Below are positions 11,321 through 21,111 of a DNA stretch of 64,000 nt, one piece after another. The notes under the pieces are model-generated. The model was not told where the DNA came from. It did not search any database and worked only from the letters and a program-made list of their open reading frames with translations. This stretch comes from Posidonia oceanica. Its lineage: Eukaryota > Streptophyta > Magnoliopsida > Alismatales > Posidoniaceae. Both the position numbers and the translations under genes were made by a program. The stretch spans positions 26,221,001 through 26,285,000 of the forward strand of contig JAZBRS010000023.1 in the NCBI GenBank assembly GCA_037176725.1, read 5' to 3'. Within the stretch, counting starts at the first letter, position 1; each line of letters opens with the position of its first letter.

Positions 11321-13740
11321 ATGAATCGTCCGTCTCCTTTTCACCGCAACCTTTTCCTTACCCGCTCGCAGTTAGCCATGGTCCAGCATGCCAACGATCC
11401 TCTGCCTTTTGTCGCCTTGGAGGAGATACCGGTCTTGGTTTCTCCTACTTCTGTAGCTTTCCCTTCTCTCCATGCATTCCGTTTCCGGGTGCATGACGAC
11501 CCTTTGCTTATTCCAGGACGACCGCGGGTCATAACCGGTTCGTAGCCTGTCATCGATTCTGTCGCGGTGACCACCACTCGGGCTCTGGATACCCTGCCTC
11601 TCGCCCCTTCTTCGGGCTTTCCTGTTTCAGGAATTCAGCCAGTTGTGGCTACTTCTGCTGAAGGATCTGTCCCTCTCGGCTCTTCTGCCCTCGTTCCCCC
11701 TTCAGCAGCTATCCCTTTGCATCCTGGCTCGTCGGTCGACGAGCCCTCTACCAGGCAAGCGCAGCATCTGATGGCATTGGTACAGAAGCTGCAAGGCATG
11801 GCCCTTTCTTTTGGTCCTGCTTCCTCGCTTCCTCCTTTTCTGACCCCTGAGGTTCCATTGCAGTCTACTTTAGCTTTGCAGGCTCACCACACTACATTTC
11901 TACCCTTACCATCGCCCCAGCTCCTCACAGCTATGGCGATGGGGGCGCCTTATCTGCCTCCTGCACCCACATAGCACTTTGCACAGCATGTAACTCCATC
12001 ACTTGGTGGCCAGTCCCCCGGATTGGCAAGAGCACAGCATCTCCTGAGCCCGTTGCCCGGAACCGTACCGGTGCAACAGCTGCTGCTCCCACACACTGCA
12101 CAATACACTGTACAGCATGCTATCTACTCATCCCCCGTGCATCAGCAGATTTAGGCTCCAGCATGCATGTCACCGCACTCTGCACCCTCGCACATGTATG
12201 CTGGCCCTCACGCCTCAACACCAGGCGGTGTGATGGTGGATCTAGAGGAGCACATTCGCGCGACCTGTACAGCATACATGGCACCTGCCTCAGCTGCACC
12301 GCTCTCATCTGCAGCGACCTCAAACGCCCTCCTTGCCAGGGTCGGCGATCTGGAGAGAGCACTTCAACAAGTGCAAGGCCAGGGCTGCCAATCCTACCAA
12401 TTCTGGGACCTCTGCTACTTTCCAAAGGCGACACTCCCAGCGAACTTCCGCATCCCAGAATTCGATAAATACAGTGGTAGAGGCTGCCCAATCTCCCACC
12501 TGAAGGTGTACTGCAGTGACCTTGTCCAGCTTCAGGCTGACGACAGACTGCTAATACGTTTGTTCCAGAAGAGTATGACGGGGCCCGCACTCAAGTGGTT
12601 CACATCCCTTGACATAGCCACCATCAAGACTTGGGACGACCTTTCCCAAGCGTTCCTAGAGCAATATTCCTTCAACCTTGACTTAATCCCTAAGCGCAAG
12701 GATCTTGTCACAACTCGGTAGAAGCCCCACGAACCATTTGGGGGGTACGTCAATCGCTGGCGCACCCAAGCCTCCCAGGTCAAGGATAGACCCTCGGACG
12801 AGGAGTCTATCGAGATCATCATCAGGGGAGCGCAGCTAGCGACTGGGGCTCTACTCTGCCTGCAATCCATCACTAGTTTTGCATCGCTGATCTGGGCTGG
12901 CACTCGCGTGGAAAGCTCGTTGCAAAGTGGAAACTTCCCCACACTCTCTACATTCTCAAAGCAAGCTACCACCTCCAACAATAGCAGCAACAAAGGCAAC
13001 AACGACTCCGACGTCCGCTATTACAAGAAGCCGACCGTCGCTTGCATCGATTCTCCTACAGAGCCTGCCCTCACAGCCAGCCAGCCCGGCTCACCTCAGC
13101 CTGCATCTGCACATAGCCTTGCACACACTACACAGAACACCGCCACCATCAAGCCAATGCATCACGTCACACCAACTCGGCAAGGACAGCAACCAGGTCA
13201 AAGATGGCCCCGTCGCAAGGAAAGCGAGTTCACACCACTAGCTGAACCTCTAAGCGCCATCTTTCCCAAGGTTGCATCGCTCCTGGAGGTTCGTCCACCA
13301 CCAGATCCTCTTCCGCAATGGTACAGGACAAACCTGTTTTGCAAGTTTCATCGAGCCGACGAACACTCGACGAAAAATGCTTTACCCCTCGAAATGTTGT
13401 CCAGGATTTGATTGATAATGGGGCCATTGTCATCAACACACAAGAGGCAGCGCACGCACCTACACCAGCACATCCTAGCATAGCCAACCTTTCCTCGCCT
13501 GAGCCTGCAAGCTCCAAGGACCTGGGACCTCAGGGGTCTATCTCCTTGCCCCTGTCCTTGCGAATTCCAACTCTTCCACGGTGGATCCAACGGATCACAT
13601 CAATATCGCCTTCCCTCCTTTCCTTTCCTAGCTTTGCCTGCGAGGGGCCTGGCTTAGAGTTGGCCTGTCTGCCGGTGGCCTGTCTGCCGAGCACCGGCCC
13701 AAACCTGCAAGCGCAAAATCCCTGGATCCTAGCAAAGGTA
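11321..13740 (+). pseudogene. Gypsy (Tat/Ogre-like) gag, degraded
   Basis: A single frame runs from ATG at 11321 to 13411 with stops at 11543, about 12151, 11972 and 12719; the reading then continues in another frame from about 13375 to 13740. The capsid core is at 12420-12800, with FRIPEFDKYSG, GPALKWFTSL, TWDDLSQAFLEQYSFN and, past the 12719 stop, KPHEPFGGYVNRW. A C-terminal FCKFHRADEHST is followed, after the frameshift, by NVVQDLIDNGAI. This is the standard end of Tat/Ogre gag, including its histidine motif. All four stops are TAG, and at least the 12719 one replaces an expected Gln. No protease, RT, RNase H or integrase follows before the next LTR, so the element is non-autonomous or internally deleted. 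Confidence 0.8.
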
Positions 13741-13868
13741 TAGTTCAGCAGCATCACATGCAGTAGCACCCTCAACGACCTCAGTAGTACTGCCAGAACA
13801 ACAACAGCAGCAAGCAACTGACAATGGGGACCAGTGTTGTATCCTTTGCCTGTTTCCTTATTGCATTC

Positions 13869-13980
13869 CTTTTCTTTCAAAAACAGAAAAACACAAAAAA
13901 TCAAAAAAAACAAAAAAAAAATAAATCAAAAGGCAAAAGCACAAAAAAATGAAAAAACCTAAAAGCAAAAAAAACATCTG
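13869..13980. repeat. A-rich low-complexity tract
   Basis: Runs of A are interrupted by single C, T or G on the plus strand, just downstream of gag. Minus-strand frames over it are Phe-rich artefacts. A similar tract is at 31741-31960. Confidence 0.8.
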
Positions 13981-14800
13981 CATGCCAACCATTGCCTGAT
14001 GAGGAAAATCGGAAAGCAAGCCTGCTGGTAGGAGAGAGCCATCCCTTCTCAATTGACACTACCCTGATGACCAAGTAAGTGAGAAAGCCACCATCCACTG
14101 AGAGTAGGACGAAGTGTCCAAACTCCATAAGGGCCTGCACCTCCCAGAGGGAGACAAAATGCTAGGGCGACTGAGAGAGTGAGTCAAAAAATATACACAT
14201 CCGCATGGGAATAAAAGAAAATATGCAGACAGAAGGCGAAGACAGAAGTCAGCCCAAGAGAGGGACGCACGACATAGCCTTATCCCTACCAAACATTGGA
14301 GAGGAGTCGGAGCACGCGCCTAGGAAACCCACATCTCCGAAGGGACTAGCCACCCCTTACTGCAGCAAAAGCCTCCAGCCCAAACCAGGCGCCTATTACC
14401 TCCAAGTCAAGGATAGAGTGAATCCGAGCCTCCATGAGGGAGCAGAAAAGAACAGAAATCTCAAAAAAGCAAGTACAGGGCCCAGAAGAGTTTGGCATGG
14501 AGCCCAATCCATCCCTCGCAGAGAGCCTGAGCGCAACCACCCACCAAAGAGAGCCACCCACAACTTGTGAGTCTGGGTAGGGTCTATTGAGTCGATGGCA
14601 TCCTCCTCCTTTTCAGTAGGTAGGAATGCTTTCCAGCCTAACTGAGGGCAGACAAATAAAAGCCCTAATAATCAACCAACTTGCTTGATCAAGCAATACA
14701 TGCTTGCCTAATGCATAACACTGTAGGCTTTATCCTGGCATTTCTGACTAGGGCATGTCAGTCGCCCTCTATTCGAAGCGCATACATCAGAGCAAATGCA
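13981..14800 (+). mobile_element. Gypsy internal non-coding region after gag
   Basis: Between the A-rich tract and the hairpin array I find no pol motif in any frame. The text (for example GAGAAAGCCACCATCCACTG, GAGGGAGACAAAATGCTAGG) looks like untranslated sequence of the same element. I cannot assign a function. Confidence 0.4.
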
Positions 14801-14807
14801 GCACAGG

Positions 14808-15360
14808 CTCCGGATCTGTCGATATGCTCTGCTTTTGTCGCCAGATCTCCGGACTTGTTGATATCCTCTACTCTTGCCGCCAGATCTTCAGATTTGTCGA
14901 TATCATCTGCTTTTGCCGCCAGATCTCCGGATCTGTCGATATCCCCTTTTGCTCTTGCCGCAAGATCTCCAGATCTATCGATATCATCTTCTTTTGCCGC
15001 CAGATCTTCGAATCTGTCGATATCATTTGCTTTTGCCGCCAGATCTCTGGATCTGTAGATATCCTTTCTGCTTTTGCCGCCAAGTCTTCAGACTTGTTAA
15101 TATCTCCCTCCGCTTTTGCCACCAGATCTCCGGATCTGTCGATATTCTCTGCCTTTGCCGTCAGATCTCCGGATCTATCGATATCCCTTCCTTTTTGCCG
15201 CCAGATCTTTGGATTTGACGATATCCTTCCTCTTTTGCCGCCAAGTCTTCAGACTTGTCGATATCCCATCCTTTTTTCATCGCAAGGTCCGCGGACTTGT
15301 CGATATCCTCTTCCTGTCGTCTCTTGGCCTTCAGACCAGTCGATATCCTCTTTCCCTTTA
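14808..15360. repeat. Tandem array of about 40 bp hairpin units x 14
   Basis: Fourteen units are marked by (G/A)TCGATATC. Each contains a short inverted repeat such as AGATCTCCGGATCT, AAGTCTTCAGACTT or AGGTCCGCGGACTT, followed by a CTTTTGCCGC-type spacer. Frames across it (for example 14755-15621, 288 codons) are repeat-encoded and show no known domain. It lies in the 3' non-coding part of the gypsy element upstream of the polypurine tract at 16428. Confidence 0.85.
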
Positions 15361-15364
15361 CTCG

Positions 15365-15790
15365 AGCTGGCAGCCCTAACTGCCTGGTTGATGACTGTCA
15401 TTCTGTCTTGCTCCTCGGCCGGCGAGTCTGATAACTTGCCATGCTCTAGCCTTCTTCTCAGTGCCAAGAGCGTTTCAGCCGCCCCCTGGTATCATCTGCT
15501 TGATACCAGGGGCATGTCTTCTGCTGCCTTTGGTATCGTGCCCTCTCTCCTGGTTGGCAGCCCTAACTACCCGAATGACATCCGTCAAAGTGTCTGGCGT
15601 CGTGGGCGGCAAGCACGATAGTCTTGTCTGAAGTCTCCCTCTGGCCGACAGCCCTAACTATTCAGATGACATCCGTTAAAGTGTCTGGCGTCGCGAGCGG
15701 CAAGCATGATAGTCTTGTCTGGAGTTCTCCTCCTGGATGGCAGCCCTAACTGCTCGAGCGGCAAGCACGTTAGTCTTGTCTGGTGCCCTC
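15365..15790. repeat. Degenerate tandem repeat, about 100 bp x 3-4
   Basis: Units contain GGCAGCCCTAACT, then GATGACATCCGT(C/T)AAAG, TGTCTGGCGTCG, and GCGGCAAGCA(C/T)GATAGTC. The clearest copies are at 15545-15640, 15645-15720 and 15730-15785. A related single copy is at 3150-3200. Confidence 0.7.
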
Positions 15791-15824
15791 TTTTTGTGCA
15801 AGTTTGGATTAGCTACCAGTTTGC

Positions 15825-16300
15825 CGCATCGCATCGCATTGCATCATCACTAGCATTTCATGACATCACCCTGCATCGCACCGCATGACATTGCAACTCA
15901 TAGCATCACATCAGCATCGCATGCTAGGTAGCTACATTAGCATCACACATTCTGCGTGTGTCCCCGGCAGAGCCAACATCGCATACACAGCACCAGCATG
16001 GCCATCGCTTAGAGCAGAGCTCAGCGAATGGCAACACCGTCACCTATAGCCAGGCGGCTCGATGACCCACATCTTCGTTGCTCAGAGCTGGGCGGCTCAG
16101 CGACCCTCAACACTGCATCATCTGCACAAACATCGCACTCACATTAGCACCGTGTAAACCTGCGAACACCCCCTAGCTGAGTTCGATGCACATGAGCACT
16201 AGCATATCATCATTGCATCTGCATCAGCATTGCATCTTAGCGCTCACATCAGCATTAGCATCGCATTAGTGTCAGCATCTGCATTTGCATTGGGGCAACA
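15825..16300. repeat. GCAT-rich low-complexity stretch
   Basis: Irregular repeats of CATCGCAT, CATCAGCAT and TAGCATC. The same composition is found in front of other polypurine tracts in this window (598-660, 3320-3375), so it looks like a conserved compositional feature of this element group rather than a chance microsatellite. Confidence 0.65.
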
Positions 16301-16427
16301 AGCCACGACCTTCGGTGCATCCGCCGAATAAGTGACTCACGCCAACAGTAACATCGGCCTCCCACCAGCATCAAGTGTTGTGTCTTGTCAACCTTGAACC
16401 ACGGTCTCACTACACTTGACCTCGCTC

Positions 16428-16438
16428 AGGGAGGGGCA
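16428..16438 (+). promoter_or_regulatory. Polypurine tract of gypsy element
   Basis: AGGGAGGGGCA, within CTCGCTCAGGGAGGGGCATC, immediately precedes the LTR start TGTAGAGACCCC at 16441. The tract is identical to that at 3517. Confidence 0.75.
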
Positions 16439-16440
16439 TC

Positions 16441-18782
16441 TGTAGAGACCCCATTTTGATGCCCAGTCAGCAAGATCTCTCTAGAGGTGCGTGCTTGGAA
16501 ACGACGAACCCCACCTTTGACCCAAACCTGACCCAAAACTTCCAGAACCTACCCAAAACCCCAGCACCACTAGCCTCCACAGCCTAGAGCCCCCCGATGG
16601 TCGAAACTCTTGGGAAACGGGCTCAGAATCCACTGCAAAAGTCCTATTTGGCCTCAGCGCATTTTGGATGCGCGGGTATGACGCGCGTGTTCCATGCGCG
16701 TCTTGCCCTGGGTCAGGGGCCGTCACAGCCCACCTGAGCTCACCGCGTATTCGTCGTGGCTGGCCCGTGCCTAGATTTTAGCGCTCACCCCATGGACCTG
16801 GATCACCAGGCTCGAGCCCAAACCCCTCACCTCCACCCGCTCCGACCATGTGCACCCCCAGCCACCTGTTTAAGCCTCTCCCGTGCGTGGACTGACACCC
16901 CACGACCTCCTGACAGTCCGGCCTCATTTTCGATGCTCCGCATGGCCTGCCTCCGCCTACGCCTTGCCACTCCTCTGTGCACATGCTACCTCCAGCCTCG
17001 TGAGCCCATTTGTGCAGGCCTTGCGAAGGCAAAAAGGAGGAGGAGGAGCCATTGTCTATAGGTGGGAGAGAACCAACCCAAGACAGCGATTCACCATCGC
17101 TCTTGGCCCCTTCTTTTTCTCCACTCTCGAGCAACCAGAGCCCCAGACACCTTGGCCGACCCTCGCTTATGCATCCTGGAGTCTAGCCAGCATAGTCAGC
17201 AACCCCCCTATCGTCGGCCAATTCACCCTTCTCCAGCGGGGGGAGAACCCAACACTGCAAACCACCATCGACCAACCCAAACCGACACACCTTCGAGCAT
17301 CACCACCTCTAGACGTCTCCCGCACAACCCCCGGACATCAACAGACACAACCCGAGCCCGCTGTGCCTCCACCGTCGCGTCCAGCATCGCCGTCAATGGG
17401 AGCAACGTTGGCCGCAAGCATCCGACGCCGACGGCCACTTCTGTGCGTCGACACAGGCAGGTAACTCCTCCCTGAGCCTCGTAGTTGCCTCCTCGTGCTT
17501 TATCGCCACTTAATTCTGCTAACCATCACTGGTTTTGTTGAGTTTTCCTTTGCCGGATTCTGTTTTTCTCCGGTAGTGGCTTCACCGGCGTGTGAGGTCG
17601 TTGGCCGTTGAGCACAGTCGGGGAAACACCACCACCATTGTATCGTATTCCCCTCTCCTTCCTCAACCTTCCTCAGCCTTCTAGAGCACCGTGGCAGCGT
17701 CCCGTGGCCTGCCGACTCTCCTCAAGGCTGGCGGATGCCCGTATCACCGACAAAGAGAGGTGGAGGTGGAGGAAGAGATCCGGGTTTCGTTTCCATGTTT
17801 TAATCACATGGTTTTGTTCCCTGATATGCATTCTCGCCTTCCAGACGATCATTCGTATGTTTGCATCTCATCTTCATAGCATAATCTAGCGATGAAGTTA
17901 GCTGGTCTAGCAGCCAAATCTGTAGCGTGGAATGGTCTCGCGTGTTACCTGCGCAGATTTGGCAAAGCCGAACTGGTTCAGAATGGAGCATCCCCTACAC
18001 GTTTAAACATCGTTTTCCGCATCTGATTGTTTTCCCTACATGCCCTTACATCCTTGCATGTTTCCCTACCGTCGCTTGCCGGTTTTACTCCCTTGCATCA
18101 TCAGATTTGAGCGATGAAAGTTCACTACTGGGGAGCAGTCTGGTGCGCGTATTGCATGCGCATATTGGCTGCGCGTTTTTGGCAGAATTCAGACAGTGAA
18201 CAGAGCTTCCGTTAGTTGCTTTGTTTAACGTCTTTTTAGCTTGTTTGGCTTGGATCTTGTTTCTCCGACTCATGTAGCATTGCATCATGGCATTATGGCA
18301 TTAACCACCCCTTTTAGCATGATTTACTAAGCATTACACGGTTTACAAAAGCATTCATATAGGCATAGCATTGCTGCCTACGGGCGAACATTAATTGGCA
18401 TTAAATTATCGACATTCCACATATGCGAGCGAAAAGCCTAGAAAGACCAATTTCCGGGAGCATGGGGGTGCCTAACACCTTCCCCATGCGTAACAGGAGT
18501 CCTTACCCTTTCTCTAGCCCGCAATGACTATTTTGCCCTCATCCTTGGCACGAGTCATGCATTACACGCATTCACATGTTCTCCATGCTTTTCCTCGGTT
18601 TTCCTCATCTTCCGACTTAATAGACTAGGTGGCAACTCCTTTACTTTATCTTCGCTTCTTTTCAGCGTTTTTCCATTATTTTCGAGTCGAGCATCCTTCC
18701 TCGAATTCATCCGTCGATCATCCGTGACCCTCAAACGACGTGTCAGTCGCACTGGCTTCCATCGGGGATGGTCATAAGGACA
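16441..18782 (+). mobile_element. Gypsy LTR, family B copy 2 (3' LTR)
   Basis: The LTR starts TGTAGAGACCCCATTTTGAT and probably ends GGTCATAAGGACA, by comparison with the solo LTR ending at 24043; length about 2342 bp. It contains a GC-rich leader with a possible donor CAG|GTAACT at 17460, GCGCG words (16656-16703, 18140-18183), and the conserved blocks GGGGTGCCTAACACCTTCC (18467) and TGGCAACTCC (about 18632). Its sequence does not match the LTR ending at 10299, so the two ends of the 10.3-16.4 kb internal region do not come from one simple element. Confidence 0.65.
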
Positions 18783-21106
18783 CTGTGCATTTTGATTCAT
18801 GATCTTGCCAAGGGCACATCGTAATTTGCTCAACGCTGAGAATGTCCTGCCATGACTTTCACAGAAAGGCGAACATTTGGTGGTTCTACTAACTGAGTGC
18901 CACTTGTGGGAATCAAGTCTTCGAGGGGCATCTCGCGGCTTTGCGAAGTCATGCAAGGGCACTCTTCCATCATGCTGAGAGCCAAAGGAGTTGCAGATCT
19001 TGAGGGGCATGGCATATTCTTGCCCGGCTACTCAGCAACTCGTCTGCCGCTCTGGGGGGAATCTACATCTTTGATCAAGTAGGGGCATATTTGCAAATGT
19101 GCCAAATGTGAGGGGTGTTACTGCAAATTTCCTTGTTACGGGGCACATACGGTTTCTGCTTGATTAGGGCGTGCTGTGGCCAGGAACAGCGCACTGTGAT
19201 CCTACCATATGCTTCCGTAGAACTGCAACTACTCTGATTCTACCATGTGTCTGCAACTAAGTTAGGTGTTCATTCCCTAGAAGACGGGGGTGTTATGCTT
19301 TGCTATTCAATCGAGGAATGCTCTGAATGTGGTATTCGGCTCAGGGACATTCTGCGAGTATGTCTGTAGCTGCATGGGACGCCAAAGGCGCATTTCGCAG
19401 TTTCGCGAAACGACAAGGGCAATAGTGCAATTTTCCCAGTTGAGGGTGCATGGCGATTTTGCCTGACTCTAGGAACCACTGATGGATGCTGAGGTTGAGT
19501 CCTCAATCTGGAGAGATTTCTAGATGGTTTCGACAGCAGTCTGAGGAGCATTCGATATTCTGATAAATTGTGGGGGTGTTTCTATAATTTTCCCCTACAC
19601 TGGGATTTTCTCAGTTGTCTTGTGCGTTTGCAACTTGATCGAGTGCTGAAGGGCATTCCTATAACTTTGCGGGGCTCAACTGAGGTTCTATCAAAGTTTG
19701 AGGTGGATTTGACATTTCTACAAAAGTTAGGGACATATCTGCGATTTTGCTAAGCTGCGGGGATATTCTACAATTCTGCCATTATGAGGGCATTTGTGTT
19801 AGGGCGAGTGCTGTGGGATGTTCCCTGCATCTCCGAAGGACACAATTGAAGCTTTTCCAAATATTGGAGGTGATTCTAACGTTCTGCAAAAGTTAGGGGC
19901 ATATGTGTAGTTTTTCTAAGCAGTGGGACTCTTCTGCAATTCTGCCGCTTTGAGGGGTTTTCTGGCAATATCCCCAAGTGTAGGGGGCTTATAGCGATTT
20001 TCAAGGTAGAGAGGGCATTGATGCAATTCTGCAAATGTTGAGGGTGAAATTGCAATTTTGTTGGGTAATTTGCGCTTTAACCCCTAGATATGAATTTTGC
20101 CTGGGGCGAAATGTTGGTGGAGCTTTTAAAATCCTGGCAAGCCCCACTGAATCAACCGTTTGCAACTACTTCCTTTCATTTCATTCTTTGCCAACTTTAT
20201 GCATCAAAAAAATTTTCATTCATTTATTCAATGCATCCATTTGCATTATAGGTGCCAAAAACAATCTGTGTGCTCCTTCTCCTTCCTCCTCCTCTCCTCT
20301 TCATCTCATCTCGGTGGCTAGAGTAGAAGGACAGTGAGTGGTGGCGAGCGGTGGCACGAGGGGGGCAAAAGTTTGTGCGCCAGGCTCCTTCCGCGAAGGA
20401 TGTAAGCAACGGCTAGGTGCGGCGGTGAGGTGCTGTGGTGACGTGAGGAAGGAGGCTCTGCAGCGGTGGCTCGGGTGGCTCTCCGGCGATCTTGTCCATG
20501 GTAAACCATTTTTTTTCTCCTTCGTCTTGTCTACCGTTGATGTTGTTTCCCCTCTCTTCCCACTCTTTGCTTTGCCACAGGGATGTGTAACGGCGAAGGC
20601 GGTTCCGTCGACGATAGTGGCATGGTGGGGGGGCATAGGTTGTCGACGGCACAGGTGCACCAGCTTGGGTTATGGTTTGGCTTCGGCGGTGGTGGATGGC
20701 CGTTTGAGTGTGGGATAGTCTATGGTGGATTTTGGAATGGCAAGGGACACTGGCGGCAGTGGAGGGCTGATGTGCAACATTTGAATGCCAAGAAGATTTG
20801 TTGTGTAATATGCCTGTATGCATTCTTACACTGTTTGCCAAGTTGCCTATAATGCTTGTTTTGCCTTGTATTAACACTTGAGATGCTGTTGATTTGTATT
20901 GCCTGTATGCCATCCATGTGATTCCCTCAAGTTGCCTCTTGTGCTATTTTGCATGCCTTTTTTTTGCATGCCTCTTGTGCTATTCTCACTGTGTTTTGGC
21001 CTACTATGTTGCACTGTATGCCTCTTTCTTGCTTGTCAGTATGTCATGCCTCAATCAGGGTTTTGCTGTGCCTGCCACCTTGCATTCTGTCCTGTTTACT
21101 GTCACT
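18783..21106. mobile_element. Repetitive non-coding region, probably LTR remnant
   Basis: The first 1.3 kb (18830-20080) is a loose array of phrases like GGGGCATTTCTGCAATTTTGC. Then comes a GC-rich part (20330-20480) ending in CCATG|GTAAACC, which resembles the leader-plus-donor layout of the LTRs nearby, and a TGCATGCC-rich part (20810-21080). I find no coding gene. It is the host of the solo LTR at 21112 and continues after 24048. Confidence 0.4.
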
Positions 21107-21111
21107 ATATG
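21107..21111. repeat. Target site duplication ATATG (left)
   Basis: ATATG directly precedes the LTR start at 21112 and is repeated directly after its end (24044-24048). Confidence 0.8.

Noticed and set aside
14808..15360. CRISPR-like appearance (regular repeats with spacers)
   Set aside because: Plant nuclear context, repeats too diverged, spacers not unique, no cas genes; a retrotransposon 3' array explains it.
14755..15621. 288-codon plus-strand frame with periodic ICRYHLLLPPDL-type text
   Set aside because: It is a translation of the 40 bp tandem array; all frames are open because the unit lacks stops.
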